64,000 bases of DNA, taken from Loxodes magnus. Lineage: Eukaryota; Ciliophora; Karyorelictea; Loxodida; Loxodidae. The translations under genes and the position numbers were made by a program. The notes under the pieces were generated by a model, which saw only the letters and a list, made by a program, of their open reading frames with translations, was not told the DNA's origin and ran no database searches. Numbering within the stretch: position 1 is the first letter of the stretch; every line of letters starts with the position of its first letter. The stretch spans positions 1 to 64,000 of the forward strand of contig CAMPDV010002091.1 of assembly GCA_946699065.1 (NCBI GenBank), read 5' to 3'. Shown piece after piece: positions 13,333-25,406 of the stretch.

Positions 13333-14133
13333 GTGGCGATCTCCAATGATCAGAAGTTCATTATCTCCGGAAGTTATGACAACTCTATCAAAGTCTGGGA
13401 TTTCCAGACTGGAAGTTGTATTCGGACATTAAGTGGACATTCCTCTTATGTTTATTCGGTGGCGATCTCCAATGATCAGAAGTTCATTATCTCCGGAAGT
13501 GGAGATAACTCTATCAAAGTCTGGGATTTCCAGACTGGAAGTTGTATTCGGACATTAAGTGGACATTCCTCTGAAGTTAATTCGGTTGCGATATCAAATG
13601 ATCAGAAGTTCATTATCTCCGGAAGTTATGACAACTCTATCAAAGTCTGGGATTTCCAGACTGGAAGTTGTACTCGGACATTAAGTGGACATTCCTATGT
13701 AGTTTATTCGGTTGCGATATCAAATGATCAGAAGTTCATTATCTCCGGAAGTGATGATAACTCTATCAAAGTCTGGGATTTCCAGACTGGAAGTTGTACT
13801 CGGACATTAAGTGGACATTCCTATGTAGTTTATTCGGTGGCGATCTCCAATGATCAGAAGTTCATGATCTCCGGAAGTTATGACAACTCTATCAAAGTCT
13901 GGGATTTCCAGACTGGAAGTTGTATTCGGACATTAAGTGGACATTCCTATGGAGTTATTTCGGTTGCGATCTCCAATGATCAGAAGTTCATGATCTCCGG
14001 AAGTTATGACAACTCTATCAAAGTCTGGGATTTCCAGACTGGAAGTTGTATTCGGACATTAAGTGGACATTCCTCTTATGTTTATTCGGTGGCGATCTCC
14101 AATGATCAGAAGTTCATGATCTCCGGAAGTTGA
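13333..14133 (+). CDS. Open WD40 segment (6 units plus 14 codons, 266 codons)
   Basis: Residue 15 reads Y G Y D Y Y and then TGA. It has two adjacent SYVVYS units (Val39), a form common only in the left third of the window, and a rare Asp15. It ends at TGA15 in a unit that also has Met10. Internal GTG start. Confidence 0.33.
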   Translation: MAISNDQKFIISGSYDNSIKVWDFQTGSCIRTLSGHSSYVYSVAISNDQKFIISGSGDNSIKVWDFQTGSCIRTLSGHSSEVNSVAISNDQKFIISGSYDNSIKVWDFQTGSCTRTLSGHSYVVYSVAISNDQKFIISGSDDNSIKVWDFQTGSCTRTLSGHSYVVYSVAISNDQKFMISGSYDNSIKVWDFQTGSCIRTLSGHSYGVISVAISNDQKFMISGSYDNSIKVWDFQTGSCIRTLSGHSSYVYSVAISNDQKFMISGS

Positions 14134-17100
14134 GATAACTCTATCAAAGTCTGGGATTTCCAGACTGGAAGTTGTATTCGGACATTAAGTGGACATTCCT
14201 CTTATGTTTATTCGGTTGCGATATCAAATGATCAGAAGTTCATTATCTCCGGAAGTTATGACAACTCTATCAAAGTCTGGGATTTCCAGACTGGAAGTTG
14301 TATTCGGACATTAAGTGGACATTCCTATGGAGTTATTTCGGTTGCGATCTCCAATGATCAGAAGTTCATTATCTCCGGAAGTTATGACAACTCTATCAAA
14401 GTCTGGGATTTCCAGACTGGAAGTTGTATTCGGACATTAAGTGGACATTCCTCTTATGTTTATTCGGTGGCGATCTCCAATGATCAGAAGTTCATGATCT
14501 CCGGAAGTTGAGATAACTCTATCAAAGTCTGGGATTTCCAGACTGGAAGTTGTACTCGGACATTAAGTGGACATTCCTCTTATGTTTATTCGGTGGCGAT
14601 ATCAAATGATCAGAAGTTCATTATCTCCGGAAGTTATGACAACTCTATCAAAGTCTGGGATTTCCAGACTGGAAGTTGTACTCGGACATTAAGTGGACAT
14701 TCCTCTTATGTTTATTCGGTGGCGATATCAAATGATCAGAAGTTCATGATCTCCGGAAGTTATGACAACTCTATCAAAGTCTGGGATTTCCAGACTGGAA
14801 GTTGTACTCGGACATTAAGTGGACATTCCTATGGAGTTAATTCGGTTGCGATCTCCAATGATCAGAAGTTCATTATCTCCGGAAGTTGAGATAACTCTAT
14901 CAAAGTCTGGGATTTCCAGACTGGAAGTTGTACTCGGACATTAAGTGGACATTCCTATGTAGTTTATTCGGTGGCGATCTCCAATGATCAGAAGTTCATT
15001 ATCTCCGGAAGTGGAGATAACTCTATCAAAGTCTGGGATTTCCAGACTGGAAGTTGTATTCGGACATTAAGTGGACATTCCTATGGAGTTATTTCGGTTG
15101 CGATCTCCAATGATCAGAAGTTCATTATCTCCGGAAGTTATGACAACTCTATCAAAGTCTGGGATTTCCAGACTGGAAGTTGTATTCGGACATTAAGTGG
15201 ACATTCCTCTTATGTTTATTCGGTGGCGATCTCCAATGATCAGAAGTTCATTATCTCCGGAAGTTATGACAACTCTATCAAAGTCTGGGATTTCCAGACT
15301 GGAAGTTGTACTCGGACATTAAGTGGACATTCCTCTTATGTTTATTCGGTGGCGATATCAAATGATCAGAAGTTCATGATCTCCGGAAGTGGAGATAACT
15401 CTATCAAAGTCTGGGATTTCCAGACTGGAAGTTGTACTCGGACATTAAGTGGACATTCCTATGGAGTTAATTCGGTTGCGATCTCCAATGATCAGAAGTT
15501 CATTATCTCCGGAAGTTGAGATAACTCTATCAAAGTCTGGGATTTCCAGACTGGAAGTTGTACTCGGACATTAAGTGGACATTCCTATGTAGTTTATTCG
15601 GTGGCGATCTCCAATGATCAGAAGTTCATTATCTCCGGAAGTGGAGATAACTCTATCAAAGTCTGGGATTTCCAGACTGGAAGTTGTATTCGGACATTAA
15701 GTGGACATTCCTATGGAGTTATTTCGGTTGCGATCTCCAATGATCAGAAGTTCATTATCTCCGGAAGTTATGACAACTCTATCAAAGTCTGGGATTTCCA
15801 GACTGGAAGTTGTACTCGGACATTAAGTGGACATTCCTCTTTAGTTTATTCGGTTGCGATCTCCAATGATCAGAAGTTCATTATCTCCGGAAGTTATGAC
15901 AACTCTATCAAAGTCTGGGATTTCCAGACTGGAAGTTGTACTCGGACATTAAGTGGACATTCCTCTTTAGTTTATTCGGTTGCGATATCAAATGATCAGA
16001 AGTTCATTATCTCCGGAAGTAGAGATAACTCTATCAAAGTCTGGGATTTCCAGACTGGAAGTTGTATTCGGACATTAAGTGGACATTCTTCTTAAGTTAA
16101 TTCGGTGGCGATCTCCAATGATCAGAAGTTCATTATCTCCGGAAGTAATGATAACTCTATCAAAGTCTGGGATTTCCAGACTGGAAGTTGTACTCGGACA
16201 TTAAGTGGACATTCCTATGGAGTTATTTCGGTGGCGATATCAAATGATCAGAAGTTCATTATCTCCGGAAGTTATGACAACTCTATCAAAGTCTGGGATT
16301 TCCAGACTGGAAGTTGTACTCGGACATTAAGTGGACATTCCTATGGAGTTATTTCGGTGGCGATCTCCAATGATCAGAAGTTCATTATCTCCGGAAGTGC
16401 AGATAACTCTATCAAAGTCTGGGATTTCCAGACTGGAAGTTGTACTCGGACATTAAGTGGACATTCCTCTGGAGTTTATTCCGTGGCGATCTCCAATGAT
16501 CAGAAGTTCATGATCTCCGGAAGTTGAGACAACTCTATCAAAGTCTGGGATTTCCAGACTGGAAGTTGTATTCGGACATTAAGTGGACATTCCTCTTATG
16601 TTTATTCGGTGGCGATCTCCAATGATCAGAAGTTCATGATCTCCGGAAGTAGAGATAACTCTATCAAAGTCTGGGATTTCCAGACTGGAAGTTGTATTCG
16701 AACATTAAGTGGACATTCCTCTTAAGTTAATTCGGTTGCGATATCAAATGATCAGAAGTTCATGATCTCCGGAAGTTATGACAACTCTATCAAAGTCTGG
16801 GATTTCCAGACTGGAAGTTGTATTCGGACATTAAGTGGACATTCCTCTTATGTTTATTCGGTGGCGATCTCCAATGATCAGAAGTTCATGATCTCCGGAA
16901 GTTGAGATAACTCTATCAAAGTCTGGGATTTCCAGACTGGAAGTTGTATTCGGACATTAAGTGGACATTCCTCTTATGTTTATTCGGTTGTGATCTCCAA
17001 TGATCAGAAGTTCATTATCTCCGGAAGTTATGACAACTCTATCAAAGACTGGGATTTCCAGACTGGAAGTTGTATTCGGACATTAAGTGGACATTCCTCT

Positions 17101-17229
17101 GAAGTTATTTCGGTGGCGATCTCCAATGATCAGAAGTTCATTATCTCCGGAAGTTATGACAACTCTATCAAAGTCTGGGATTTCCAGACTGGAAGTTGTA
17201 TTCGGACATTAAGTGGACATTCCTCTGAA

Positions 17230-17316
17230 GTTAATTCGGTTGCGATCTCCAATTATCAGAAGTTCATTATCTCCGGAAGTAATGACAACTCTATCAAAGT
17301 CTGAGATTTCCAGACT
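17230..17316 (+). other. Linked Tyr6 / AAT-GAC / TGA22 haplotype (first of 13 TGA22 units)
   Basis: In this unit Asp6 is Tyr (AAT TAT CAG), residue 15 is AAT followed by GAC (elsewhere AAT is mostly followed by GAT), and the WD-box Trp codon TGG is TGA (17302). TGA22 is seen again at 27130, 27760, 36706, 37714, 39352, 43510, 43888, 44266, 47038, 50440, 53212 and 55354, always with AAT GAC and usually with Tyr6. One founder unit spread by exchange explains this. Confidence 0.8.
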
Positions 17317-20300
17317 GGAAGTTGTATTCGGACATTAAGTGGACATTCCTCTTAAGTTAATTCGGTGGCGATCTCCAATGATCAGAAGTTCATTATCTCC
17401 GGAAGTGATGATAACTCTATCAAAGTCTGGGATTTCCAGACTGGAAGTTGTACTCGGACATTAAGTGGACATTCCTATGTAGTTTATTCGGTGGCGATCT
17501 CCAATGATCAGAAGTTCATTATCTCCGGAAGTGGAGATAACTCTATCAAAGTCTGGGATTTCCAGACTGGAAGTTGTATTCGGACATTAAGTGGACATTC
17601 CTCTTAAGTTAATTCGGTTGCGATATCAAATGATCAGAAGTTCATTATCTCCGGAAGTAATGATAACTCTATCAAAGTCTGGGATTTCCAGACTGGAAGT
17701 TGTACTCGGACATTAAGTGGACATTCCTCTTTAGTTTATTCGGTTGCGATCTCCAATGATCAGAAGTTCATTATCTCCGGAAGTTGAGATAACTCTATCA
17801 AAGTCTGGAATTTCCAGACTGGAAGTTGTATTCGGACATTAAGTGGACATTCCTATGGAGTTAATACGGTGGCGATCTCCAATGATCAGAAGTTCATGAT
17901 CTCCGGAAGTTGAGATAACTCTATCAAAGTCTGGGATTTCCAGACTGGAAGTTGTACTCGGACATTAAGTGGACATTCCTCTTTAGTTTATTCGGTTGCG
18001 ATATCAAATGATCAGAAGTTCATTATCTCCGGAAGTTATGACAACTCTATCAAAGTCTGGAATTTCCAGACTGGAAGTTGTACTCGGACATTAAGTGGAC
18101 ATTCCTCTTAAGTTAATTCGGTTGCGATATCAAATGATCAGAAGTTCATTATCTCCGGAAGTGGAGATAACTCTATCAAAGTCTGGGATTTCCAGACTGG
18201 AAGTTGTACTCGGACATTAAGTGGACATTCCTCTGGAGTTTATTCGGTTGCGATCTCCAATGATCAGAAGTTCATTATCTCCGGAAGTGCAGATAACTCT
18301 ATCAAAGTCTGGGATTTCCAGACTGGAAGTTGTATTCGGACATTAAGTGGACATTCCTATGGAGTTATTTCGGTGGCGATATCAAATGATCAGAAGTTCA
18401 TTATCTCCGGAAGTTATGACAACTCTATCAAAGTCTGGGATTTCCAGACTGGAAGTTGTATTCGGACATTAAGTGGACATTCCTATGGAGTTAATTCGGT
18501 GGCGATCTCCAATGATCAGAAGTTCATTATCTCCGGAAGTGATGATAACTCTATCAAAGTCTGGGATTTCCAGACTGGAAGTTGTATTCGGACATTAAGT
18601 GGACATTCCTATGGAGTTAATTCGGTGGCGATCTCCAATGATCAGAAGTTCATGATCTCCGGAAGTTGAGATAACTCTATCAAAGTCTGGGATTTCCAGA
18701 CTGGAAGTTGTACTCGGACATTAAGTGGACATTCCTCTTTAGTTTATTCGGTTGCGATATCAAATGATCAGAAGTTCATTATCTCCGGAAGTGGAGATAA
18801 CTCTATCAAAGTCTGGGATTTCCAGACTGGAAGTTGTACTCGGACATTAAGTGGACATTCCTCTTAAGTTATTTCGGTTGCGATATCAAATGATCAGAAG
18901 TTCATTATCTCCGGAAGTGGAGATAACTCTATCAAAGTCTGGGATTTCCAGACTGGAAGTTGTACTCGGACATTAAGTGGACATTCCTCTGGAGTTTATT
19001 CGGTTGCGATCTCCAATGATCAGAAGTTCATTATCTCCGGAAGTTATGACAACTCTATCAAAGTCTGGAATTTCCAGACTGGAAGTTGTACTCGGACATT
19101 AAGTGGACATTCCTCTTAAGTTAATTCGGTTGTGATCTCCAATGATCAGAAGTTCATTATCTCCGGAAGTTATGACAACTCTATAAAAGACTGGGATTTC
19201 CAGACTGGAAGTTGTATTCGGACATTAAGTGGACATTCCTATGGAGTTATTTCGGTTGCGATCTCCAATGATCAGAAGTTCATTATCTCCGGAAGTTATG
19301 ACAACTCTATCAAAGTCTGGGATTTCCAGACTGGAAGTTGTATTCGGACATTAAGTGGACATTCCTCTTATGTTTATTCGGTGGCGATCTCCAATGATCA
19401 GAAGTTCATGATCTCCGGAAGTTGAGATAACTCTATCAAAGTCTGGGATTTCCAGACTGGAAGTTGTACTCGGACATTAAGTGGACATTCCTCTTATGTT
19501 TATTCGGTGGCGATATCAAATGATCAGAAGTTCATTATCTCCGGAAGTTATGACAACTCTATCAAAGTCTGGGATTTCCAGACTGGAAGTTGTACTCGGA
19601 CATTAAGTGGACATTCCTCTTATGTTTATTCGGTGGCGATATCAAATGATCAGAAGTTCATGATCTCCGGAAGTTATGACAACTCTATCAAAGTCTGGGA
19701 TTTCCAGACTGGAAGTTGTACTCGGACATTAAGTGGACATTCCTCTTTAGTTTATTCGGTTGCGATATCAAATGATCAGAAGTTCATTATCTCCGGAAGT
19801 AGAGATAACTCTATCAAAGTCTGGGATTTCCAGACTGGAAGTTGTATTCGGACATTAAGTGGACATTCCTCTTATGTTTATTCGGTGGCGATCTCCAATG
19901 ATCAGAAGTTCATGATCTCCGGAAGTGCAGATAACTCTATCAAAGTCTGGGATTTCCAGACTGGAAGTTGTACTCGGACATTAAGTGGACATTCCTATGG
20001 AGTTAATTCGGTTGCGATCTCCAATGATCAGAAGTTCATTATCTCCAGAAGTTGAGATAACTCTATCAAAGTCTGGGATTTCCAGACTGGAAGTTGTACT
20101 CGGACATTAAGTGGACATTCCTATGGAGTTATTTCGGTGGCGATATCAAATGATCAGAAGTTCATTATCTCCGGAAGTTATGACAACTCTATCAAAGTCT
20201 GGGATTTCCAGACTGGAAGTTGTACTCGGACATTAAGTGGACATTCCTATGGAGTTATTTCGGTGGCGATCTCCAATGATCAGAAGTTCATTATCTCCGG

Positions 20301-21018
20301 AAGTGCAGATAACTCTATCAAAGTCTGGGATTTCCAGACTGGAAGTTGTACTCGGACATTAAGTGGACATTCCTCTGGAGTTTATTCGGTGGCGATCTCC
20401 AATGATCAGAAGTTCATGATCTCCGGAAGTTGAGACAACTCTATCAAAGTCTGGGATTTCCAGACTGGAAGTTGTATTCGGACATTAAGTGGACATTCCT
20501 ATGGAGTTATTTCGGTTGCGATCTCCAATGATCAGAAGTTCATTATCTCCGGAAGTTATGACAACTCTATCAAAGTCTGGGATTTCCAGACTGGAAGTTG
20601 TATTCGGACATTAAGTGGACATTCCTCTTATGTTAATTCGGTGGCGATCTCCAATGATCAGAAGTTCATTATCTCCGGAAGTTATGACAACTCTATCAAA
20701 GTCTGGGATTTCCAGACTGGAAGTTGTACTCGGACATTAAGTGGACATTCCTCTTATGTTTATTCGGTGGCGATATCAAATGATCAGAAGTTCATGATCT
20801 CCGGAAGTGGAGATAACTCTATCAAAGTCTGGGATTTCCAGACTGGAAGTTGTATTCGGACATTAAGTGGACATTCCTCTTATGTTTATTCGGTGGCGAT
20901 ATCAAATGATCAGAAGTTCATTATCTCCGGAAGTTATGACAACTCTATCAAAGTCTGGGATTTCCAGACTGGAAGTTGTATTCGGACATTAAGTGGACAT
21001 TCCTCTTAAGTTAATTCG

Positions 21019-22017
21019 GTGGCGATCTCCAATGATCAGAAGTTCATTATCTCCGGAAGTTATGACAACTCTATCAAAGTCTGGGATTTCCAGACTGGAA
21101 GTTGTATTCGGACATTAAGTGGACATTCCTCTTATGTTTATTCGGTGGCGATCTCCAATGATCAGAAGTTCATTATCTCCGGAAGTGGAGATAACTCTAT
21201 CAAAGTCTGGGATTTCCAGACTGGAAGTTGTATTCGGACATTAAGTGGACATTCCTCTGAAGTTAATTCGGTTGCGATATCAAATGATCAGAAGTTCATT
21301 ATCTCCGGAAGTTATGACAACTCTATCAAAGTCTGGGATTTCCAGACTGGAAGTTGTACTCGGACATTAAGTGGACATTCCTCTTTAGTTTATTCGGTTG
21401 CGATATCAAATGATCAGAAGTTCATTATCTCCGGAAGTGGAGATAACTCTATCAAAGTCTGGGATTTCCAGACTGGAAGTTGTATTCGGACATTAAGTGG
21501 ACATTCCTCTTATGTTTATTCGGTGGCGATATCAAATGATCAGAAGTTCATTATCTCCGGAAGTTATGACAACTCTATCAAAGTCTGGGATTTCCAGACT
21601 GGAAGTTGTATTCGGACATTAAGTGGACATTCCTCTTATGTTTATTCGGTGGCGATCTCCAATGATCAGAAGTTCATTATCTCCGGAAGTTATGACAACT
21701 CTATCAAAGTCTGGGATTTCCAGACTGGAAGTTGTATTCGGACATTAAGTGGACATTCCTATGGAGTTATTTCGGTGGCGATATCAAATGATCAGAAGTT
21801 CATTATCTCCGGAAGTTATGACAACTCTATCAAAGTCTGGGATTTCCAGACTGGAAGTTGTATTCGGACATTAAGTGGACATTCCTATGGAGTTATTTCG
21901 GTTGCGATCTCCAATGATCAGAAGTTCATTATCTCCGGAAGTGCAGATAACTCTATCAAAGTCTGGGATTTCCAGACTGGAAGTTGTATTCGGACATTAA
22001 GTGGACATTCCTCTTAA
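21019..22017 (+). CDS. Open WD40 segment (8 units, 332 codons)
   Basis: Eight blades with residue 15 reading Y G Y G Y Y Y A, and residue 39 Y E L Y Y G G followed by TAA. Its last four and a half units recur 1008 bp downstream. The codon after the closing TAA-GTT-AAT is ACG (Thr) in place of TCG at residue 42, a rarer marker shared by the copies. Confidence 0.35.
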   Translation: MAISNDQKFIISGSYDNSIKVWDFQTGSCIRTLSGHSSYVYSVAISNDQKFIISGSGDNSIKVWDFQTGSCIRTLSGHSSEVNSVAISNDQKFIISGSYDNSIKVWDFQTGSCTRTLSGHSSLVYSVAISNDQKFIISGSGDNSIKVWDFQTGSCIRTLSGHSSYVYSVAISNDQKFIISGSYDNSIKVWDFQTGSCIRTLSGHSSYVYSVAISNDQKFIISGSYDNSIKVWDFQTGSCIRTLSGHSYGVISVAISNDQKFIISGSYDNSIKVWDFQTGSCIRTLSGHSYGVISVAISNDQKFIISGSADNSIKVWDFQTGSCIRTLSGHSS

Positions 22018-23398
22018 GTTAATACGGTTGCGATATCAAATGATCAGAAGTTCATTATCTCCGGAAGTTATGACAACTCTATCAAAGTCTGGGATTTCCA
22101 GACTGGAAGTTGTATTCGGACATTAAGTGGACATTCCTCTGGAGTTTATTCGGTGGCGATCTCCAATGATCAGAAGTTCATGATCTCCGGAAGTGGAGAT
22201 AACTCTATCAAAGTCTGGGATTTCCAGACTGGAAGTTGTACTCGGACATTAAGTGGACATTCCTCTTATGTTTATTCGGTGGCGATCTCCAATGATCAGA
22301 AGTTCATTATCTCCGGAAGTTATGACAACTCTATCAAAGTCTGGGATTTCCAGACTGGAAGTTGTATTCGGACATTAAGTGGACATTCCTATGGAGTTAT
22401 TTCGGTTGCGATCTCCAATGATCAGAAGTTCATTATCTCCGGAAGTGGAGATAACTCTATCAAAGTCTGGGATTTCCAGACTGGAAGTTGTATTCGGACA
22501 TTAAGTGGACATTCCTCTTATGTTTATTCGGTGGCGATATCAAATGATCAGAAGTTCATTATCTCCGGAAGTTATGACAACTCTATCAAAGTCTGGGATT
22601 TCCAGACTGGAAGTTGTATTCGGACATTAAGTGGACATTCCTCTTATGTTTATTCGGTGGCGATCTCCAATGATCAGAAGTTCATTATCTCCGGAAGTTA
22701 TGACAACTCTATCAAAGTCTGGGATTTCCAGACTGGAAGTTGTATTCGGACATTAAGTGGACATTCCTATGGAGTTATTTCGGTGGCGATATCAAATGAT
22801 CAGAAGTTCATTATCTCCGGAAGTTATGACAACTCTATCAAAGTCTGGGATTTCCAGACTGGAAGTTGTATTCGGACATTAAGTGGACATTCCTATGGAG
22901 TTATTTCGGTTGCGATCTCCAATGATCAGAAGTTCATTATCTCCGGAAGTGCAGATAACTCTATCAAAGTCTGGGATTTCCAGACTGGAAGTTGTATTCG
23001 GACATTAAGTGGACATTCCTCTTAAGTTAATACGGTTGCGATATCAAATGATCAGAAGTTCATTATCTCCGGAAGTTATGACAACTCTATCAAAGTCTGG
23101 GATTTCCAGACTGGAAGTTGTATTCGGACATTAAGTGGACATTCCTCTGGAGTTTATTCGGTGGCGATCTCCAATGATCAGAAGTTCATGATCTCCGGAA
23201 GTGGAGATAACTCTATCAAAGTCTGGGATTTCCAGACTGGAAGTTGTACTCGGACATTAAGTGGACATTCCTCTTATGTTTATTCGGTGGCGATCTCCAA
23301 TGATCAGAAGTTCATTATCTCCGGAAGTTATGACAACTCTATCAAAGTCTGGGATTTCCAGACTGGAAGTTGTATTCGGACATTAAGTGGACATTCCT
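21415..23398 (+). repeat. 1008-bp (8-unit) tandem duplication
   Basis: 21415-22390 and 22423-23398 match at an offset of eight units with no difference that I found, including the TAA39 at 22015/23023 and the ACG codon at residue 42 just after it. Recent tandem duplication. Confidence 0.85.
22153..23025 (+). CDS. Open WD40 segment (7 units, 290 codons)
   Basis: Residue 15 reads G Y G Y Y Y A, ending at TAA39. The last four and a half units are the second copy of the 1008-bp block whose first copy ends at 22017. The next segment (23161-23457) starts like this one, again at 1008 bp spacing. Confidence 0.35.
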   Translation: MAISNDQKFMISGSGDNSIKVWDFQTGSCTRTLSGHSSYVYSVAISNDQKFIISGSYDNSIKVWDFQTGSCIRTLSGHSYGVISVAISNDQKFIISGSGDNSIKVWDFQTGSCIRTLSGHSSYVYSVAISNDQKFIISGSYDNSIKVWDFQTGSCIRTLSGHSSYVYSVAISNDQKFIISGSYDNSIKVWDFQTGSCIRTLSGHSYGVISVAISNDQKFIISGSYDNSIKVWDFQTGSCIRTLSGHSYGVISVAISNDQKFIISGSADNSIKVWDFQTGSCIRTLSGHSS

Positions 23399-23460
23399 CT
23401 TATGTTTATTCGGTGGCGATCTCCAATGATCAGAAGTTCATGATCTCCGGAAGTTGAGAT

Positions 23461-25406
23461 AACTCTATCAAAGTCTGGGATTTCCAGACTGGAAGTTGTA
23501 TTCGGACATTAAGTGGACATTCCTATGGAGTTAATTCGGTGGCGATCTCCAATGATCAGAAGTTCATGATCTCCGGAAGTTATGACAACTCTATCAAAGT
23601 CTGGAATTTCCAGACTGGAAGTTGTACTCGGACATTAAGTGGACATTCCTCTTAAGTTAATACGGTTGCGATATCAAATGATCAGAAGTTCATTATCTCC
23701 GGAAGTTATGACAACTCTATCAAAGTCTGGGATTTCCAGACTGGAAGTTGTATTCGGACATTAAGTGGACATTCCTCTTATGTTTATTCGGTGGCGATCT
23801 CCAATGATCAGAAGTTCATGATCTCCGGAAATAATGATAAATCTATCAAAGTCTGGGATTTCCAGACTGGAAGTTGTATTCGGACATTAAGTGGACATTC
23901 CTATGGAGTTAATTCGGTGGCGATCTCCAATGATCAGAAGTTCATGATCTCCGGAAGTTATGACAACTCTATCAAAGTCTGGAATTTCCAGACTGGAAGT
24001 TGTACTCGGACATTAAGTGGACATTCCTCTTATGTTTATTCGGTGGCGATATCAAATGATCAGAAGTTCATTATCTCCGGAAGTGCAGATAACTCTATCA
24101 AAGTCTGGGATTTCCAGACTGGAAGTTGTATTCGGACATTAAGTGGACATTCCTATGGAGTTAATTCGGTGGCGATCTCCAATGATCAGAAGTTCATGAT
24201 CTCCGGAAGTGCAGATAACTCTATCAAAGTCTGGGATTTCCAGACTGGAAGTTGTATTCGGACATTAAGTGGACATTCCTATGGAGTTAATTCGGTGGCG
24301 ATCTCCAATGATCAGAAGTTCATGATCTCCGGAAGTTATGACAACTCTATCAAAGTCTGGAATTTCCAGACTGGAAGTTGTACTCGGACATTAAGTGGAC
24401 ATTCCTCTTATGTTTATTCGGTGGCGATCTCCAATGATCAGAAGTTCATTATCTCCGGAAGTTATGACAACTCTATCAAAGTCTGGGATTTCCAGACTGG
24501 AAGTTGTATTCGGACATTAAGTGGACATTCCTCTTATGTTTATTCGGTGGCGATCTCCAATGATCAGAAGTTCATGATCTCCGGAAATAATGATAAATCT
24601 ATCAAAGTCTGGGATTTCCAGACTGGAAGTTGTATTCGGACATTAAGTGGACATTCCTATGGAGTTAATTCGGTGGCGATCTCCAATGATCAGAAGTTCA
24701 TGATCTCCGGAAGTTATGACAACTCTATCAAAGTCTGGAATTTCCAGACTGGAAGTTGTACTCGGACATTAAGTGGACATTCCTCTTATGTTTATTCGGT
24801 GGCGATATCAAATGATCAGAAGTTCATTATCTCCGGAAGTGCAGATAACTCTATCAAAGTCTGGGATTTCCAGACTGGAAGTTGTATTCGGACATTAAGT
24901 GGACATTCCTATGGAGTTAATTCGGTGGCGATCTCCAATGATCAGAAGTTCATGATCTCCGGAAGTGCAGATAACTCTATCAAAGTCTGGGATTTCCAGA
25001 CTGGAAGTTGTATTCGGACATTAAGTGGACATTCCTATGGAGTTAATTCGGTGGCGATCTCCAATGATCAGAAGTTCATGATCTCCGGAAGTTATGACAA
25101 CTCTATCAAAGTCTGGAATTTCCAGACTGGAAGTTGTACTCGGACATTAAGTGGACATTCCTCTTAAGTTAATACGGTTGCGATATCAAATGATCAGAAG
25201 TTCATTATCTCCGGAAGTTATGACAACTCTATCAAAGTCTGGGATTTCCAGACTGGAAGTTGTATTCGGACATTAAGTGGACATTCCTCTTATGTTTATT
25301 CGGTGGCGATCTCCAATGATCAGAAGTTCATGATCTCCGGAAATAATGATAAATCTATCAAAGTCTGGGATTTCCAGACTGGAAGTTGTATTCGGACATT
25401 AAGTGG
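23461..25406 (+). repeat. 756-bp (6-unit) block, about 2.6 tandem copies
   Basis: The GN-N-D-K-S unit recurs at 756-bp spacing (CCGG of that unit at 23825, 24581 and 25337), as do the WN units. Copies 1 and 3 have TAA39, ACG42 and the ATA TCA form at the same place; copy 2 has TAT39 and the ATC TCC form. A fourth GN-N-D-K-S unit lies 16 units further on, near 27353. Confidence 0.85.
23791..25167 (+). CDS. Open WD40 segment (11 units, 458 codons) built from a 756-bp block
   Basis: Eleven blades with residue 15 reading N Y A A Y Y N Y A A Y, so the first five positions recur after six units. Two unusual forms recur with the 756-bp period: GN-N-D-K-S in place of GS-X-D-N-S, and WN in place of WD at residues 22-23. 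In the middle block copy, residue 39 is TAT where the flanking copies (23653 and 25165) have TAA, and this is what keeps the run open. It ends at that TAA (25165). The start is an internal GTG. It is best read as part of the larger frame. Confidence 0.35.
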   Translation: MAISNDQKFMISGNNDKSIKVWDFQTGSCIRTLSGHSYGVNSVAISNDQKFMISGSYDNSIKVWNFQTGSCTRTLSGHSSYVYSVAISNDQKFIISGSADNSIKVWDFQTGSCIRTLSGHSYGVNSVAISNDQKFMISGSADNSIKVWDFQTGSCIRTLSGHSYGVNSVAISNDQKFMISGSYDNSIKVWNFQTGSCTRTLSGHSSYVYSVAISNDQKFIISGSYDNSIKVWDFQTGSCIRTLSGHSSYVYSVAISNDQKFMISGNNDKSIKVWDFQTGSCIRTLSGHSYGVNSVAISNDQKFMISGSYDNSIKVWNFQTGSCTRTLSGHSSYVYSVAISNDQKFIISGSADNSIKVWDFQTGSCIRTLSGHSYGVNSVAISNDQKFMISGSADNSIKVWDFQTGSCIRTLSGHSYGVNSVAISNDQKFMISGSYDNSIKVWNFQTGSCTRTLSGHSS

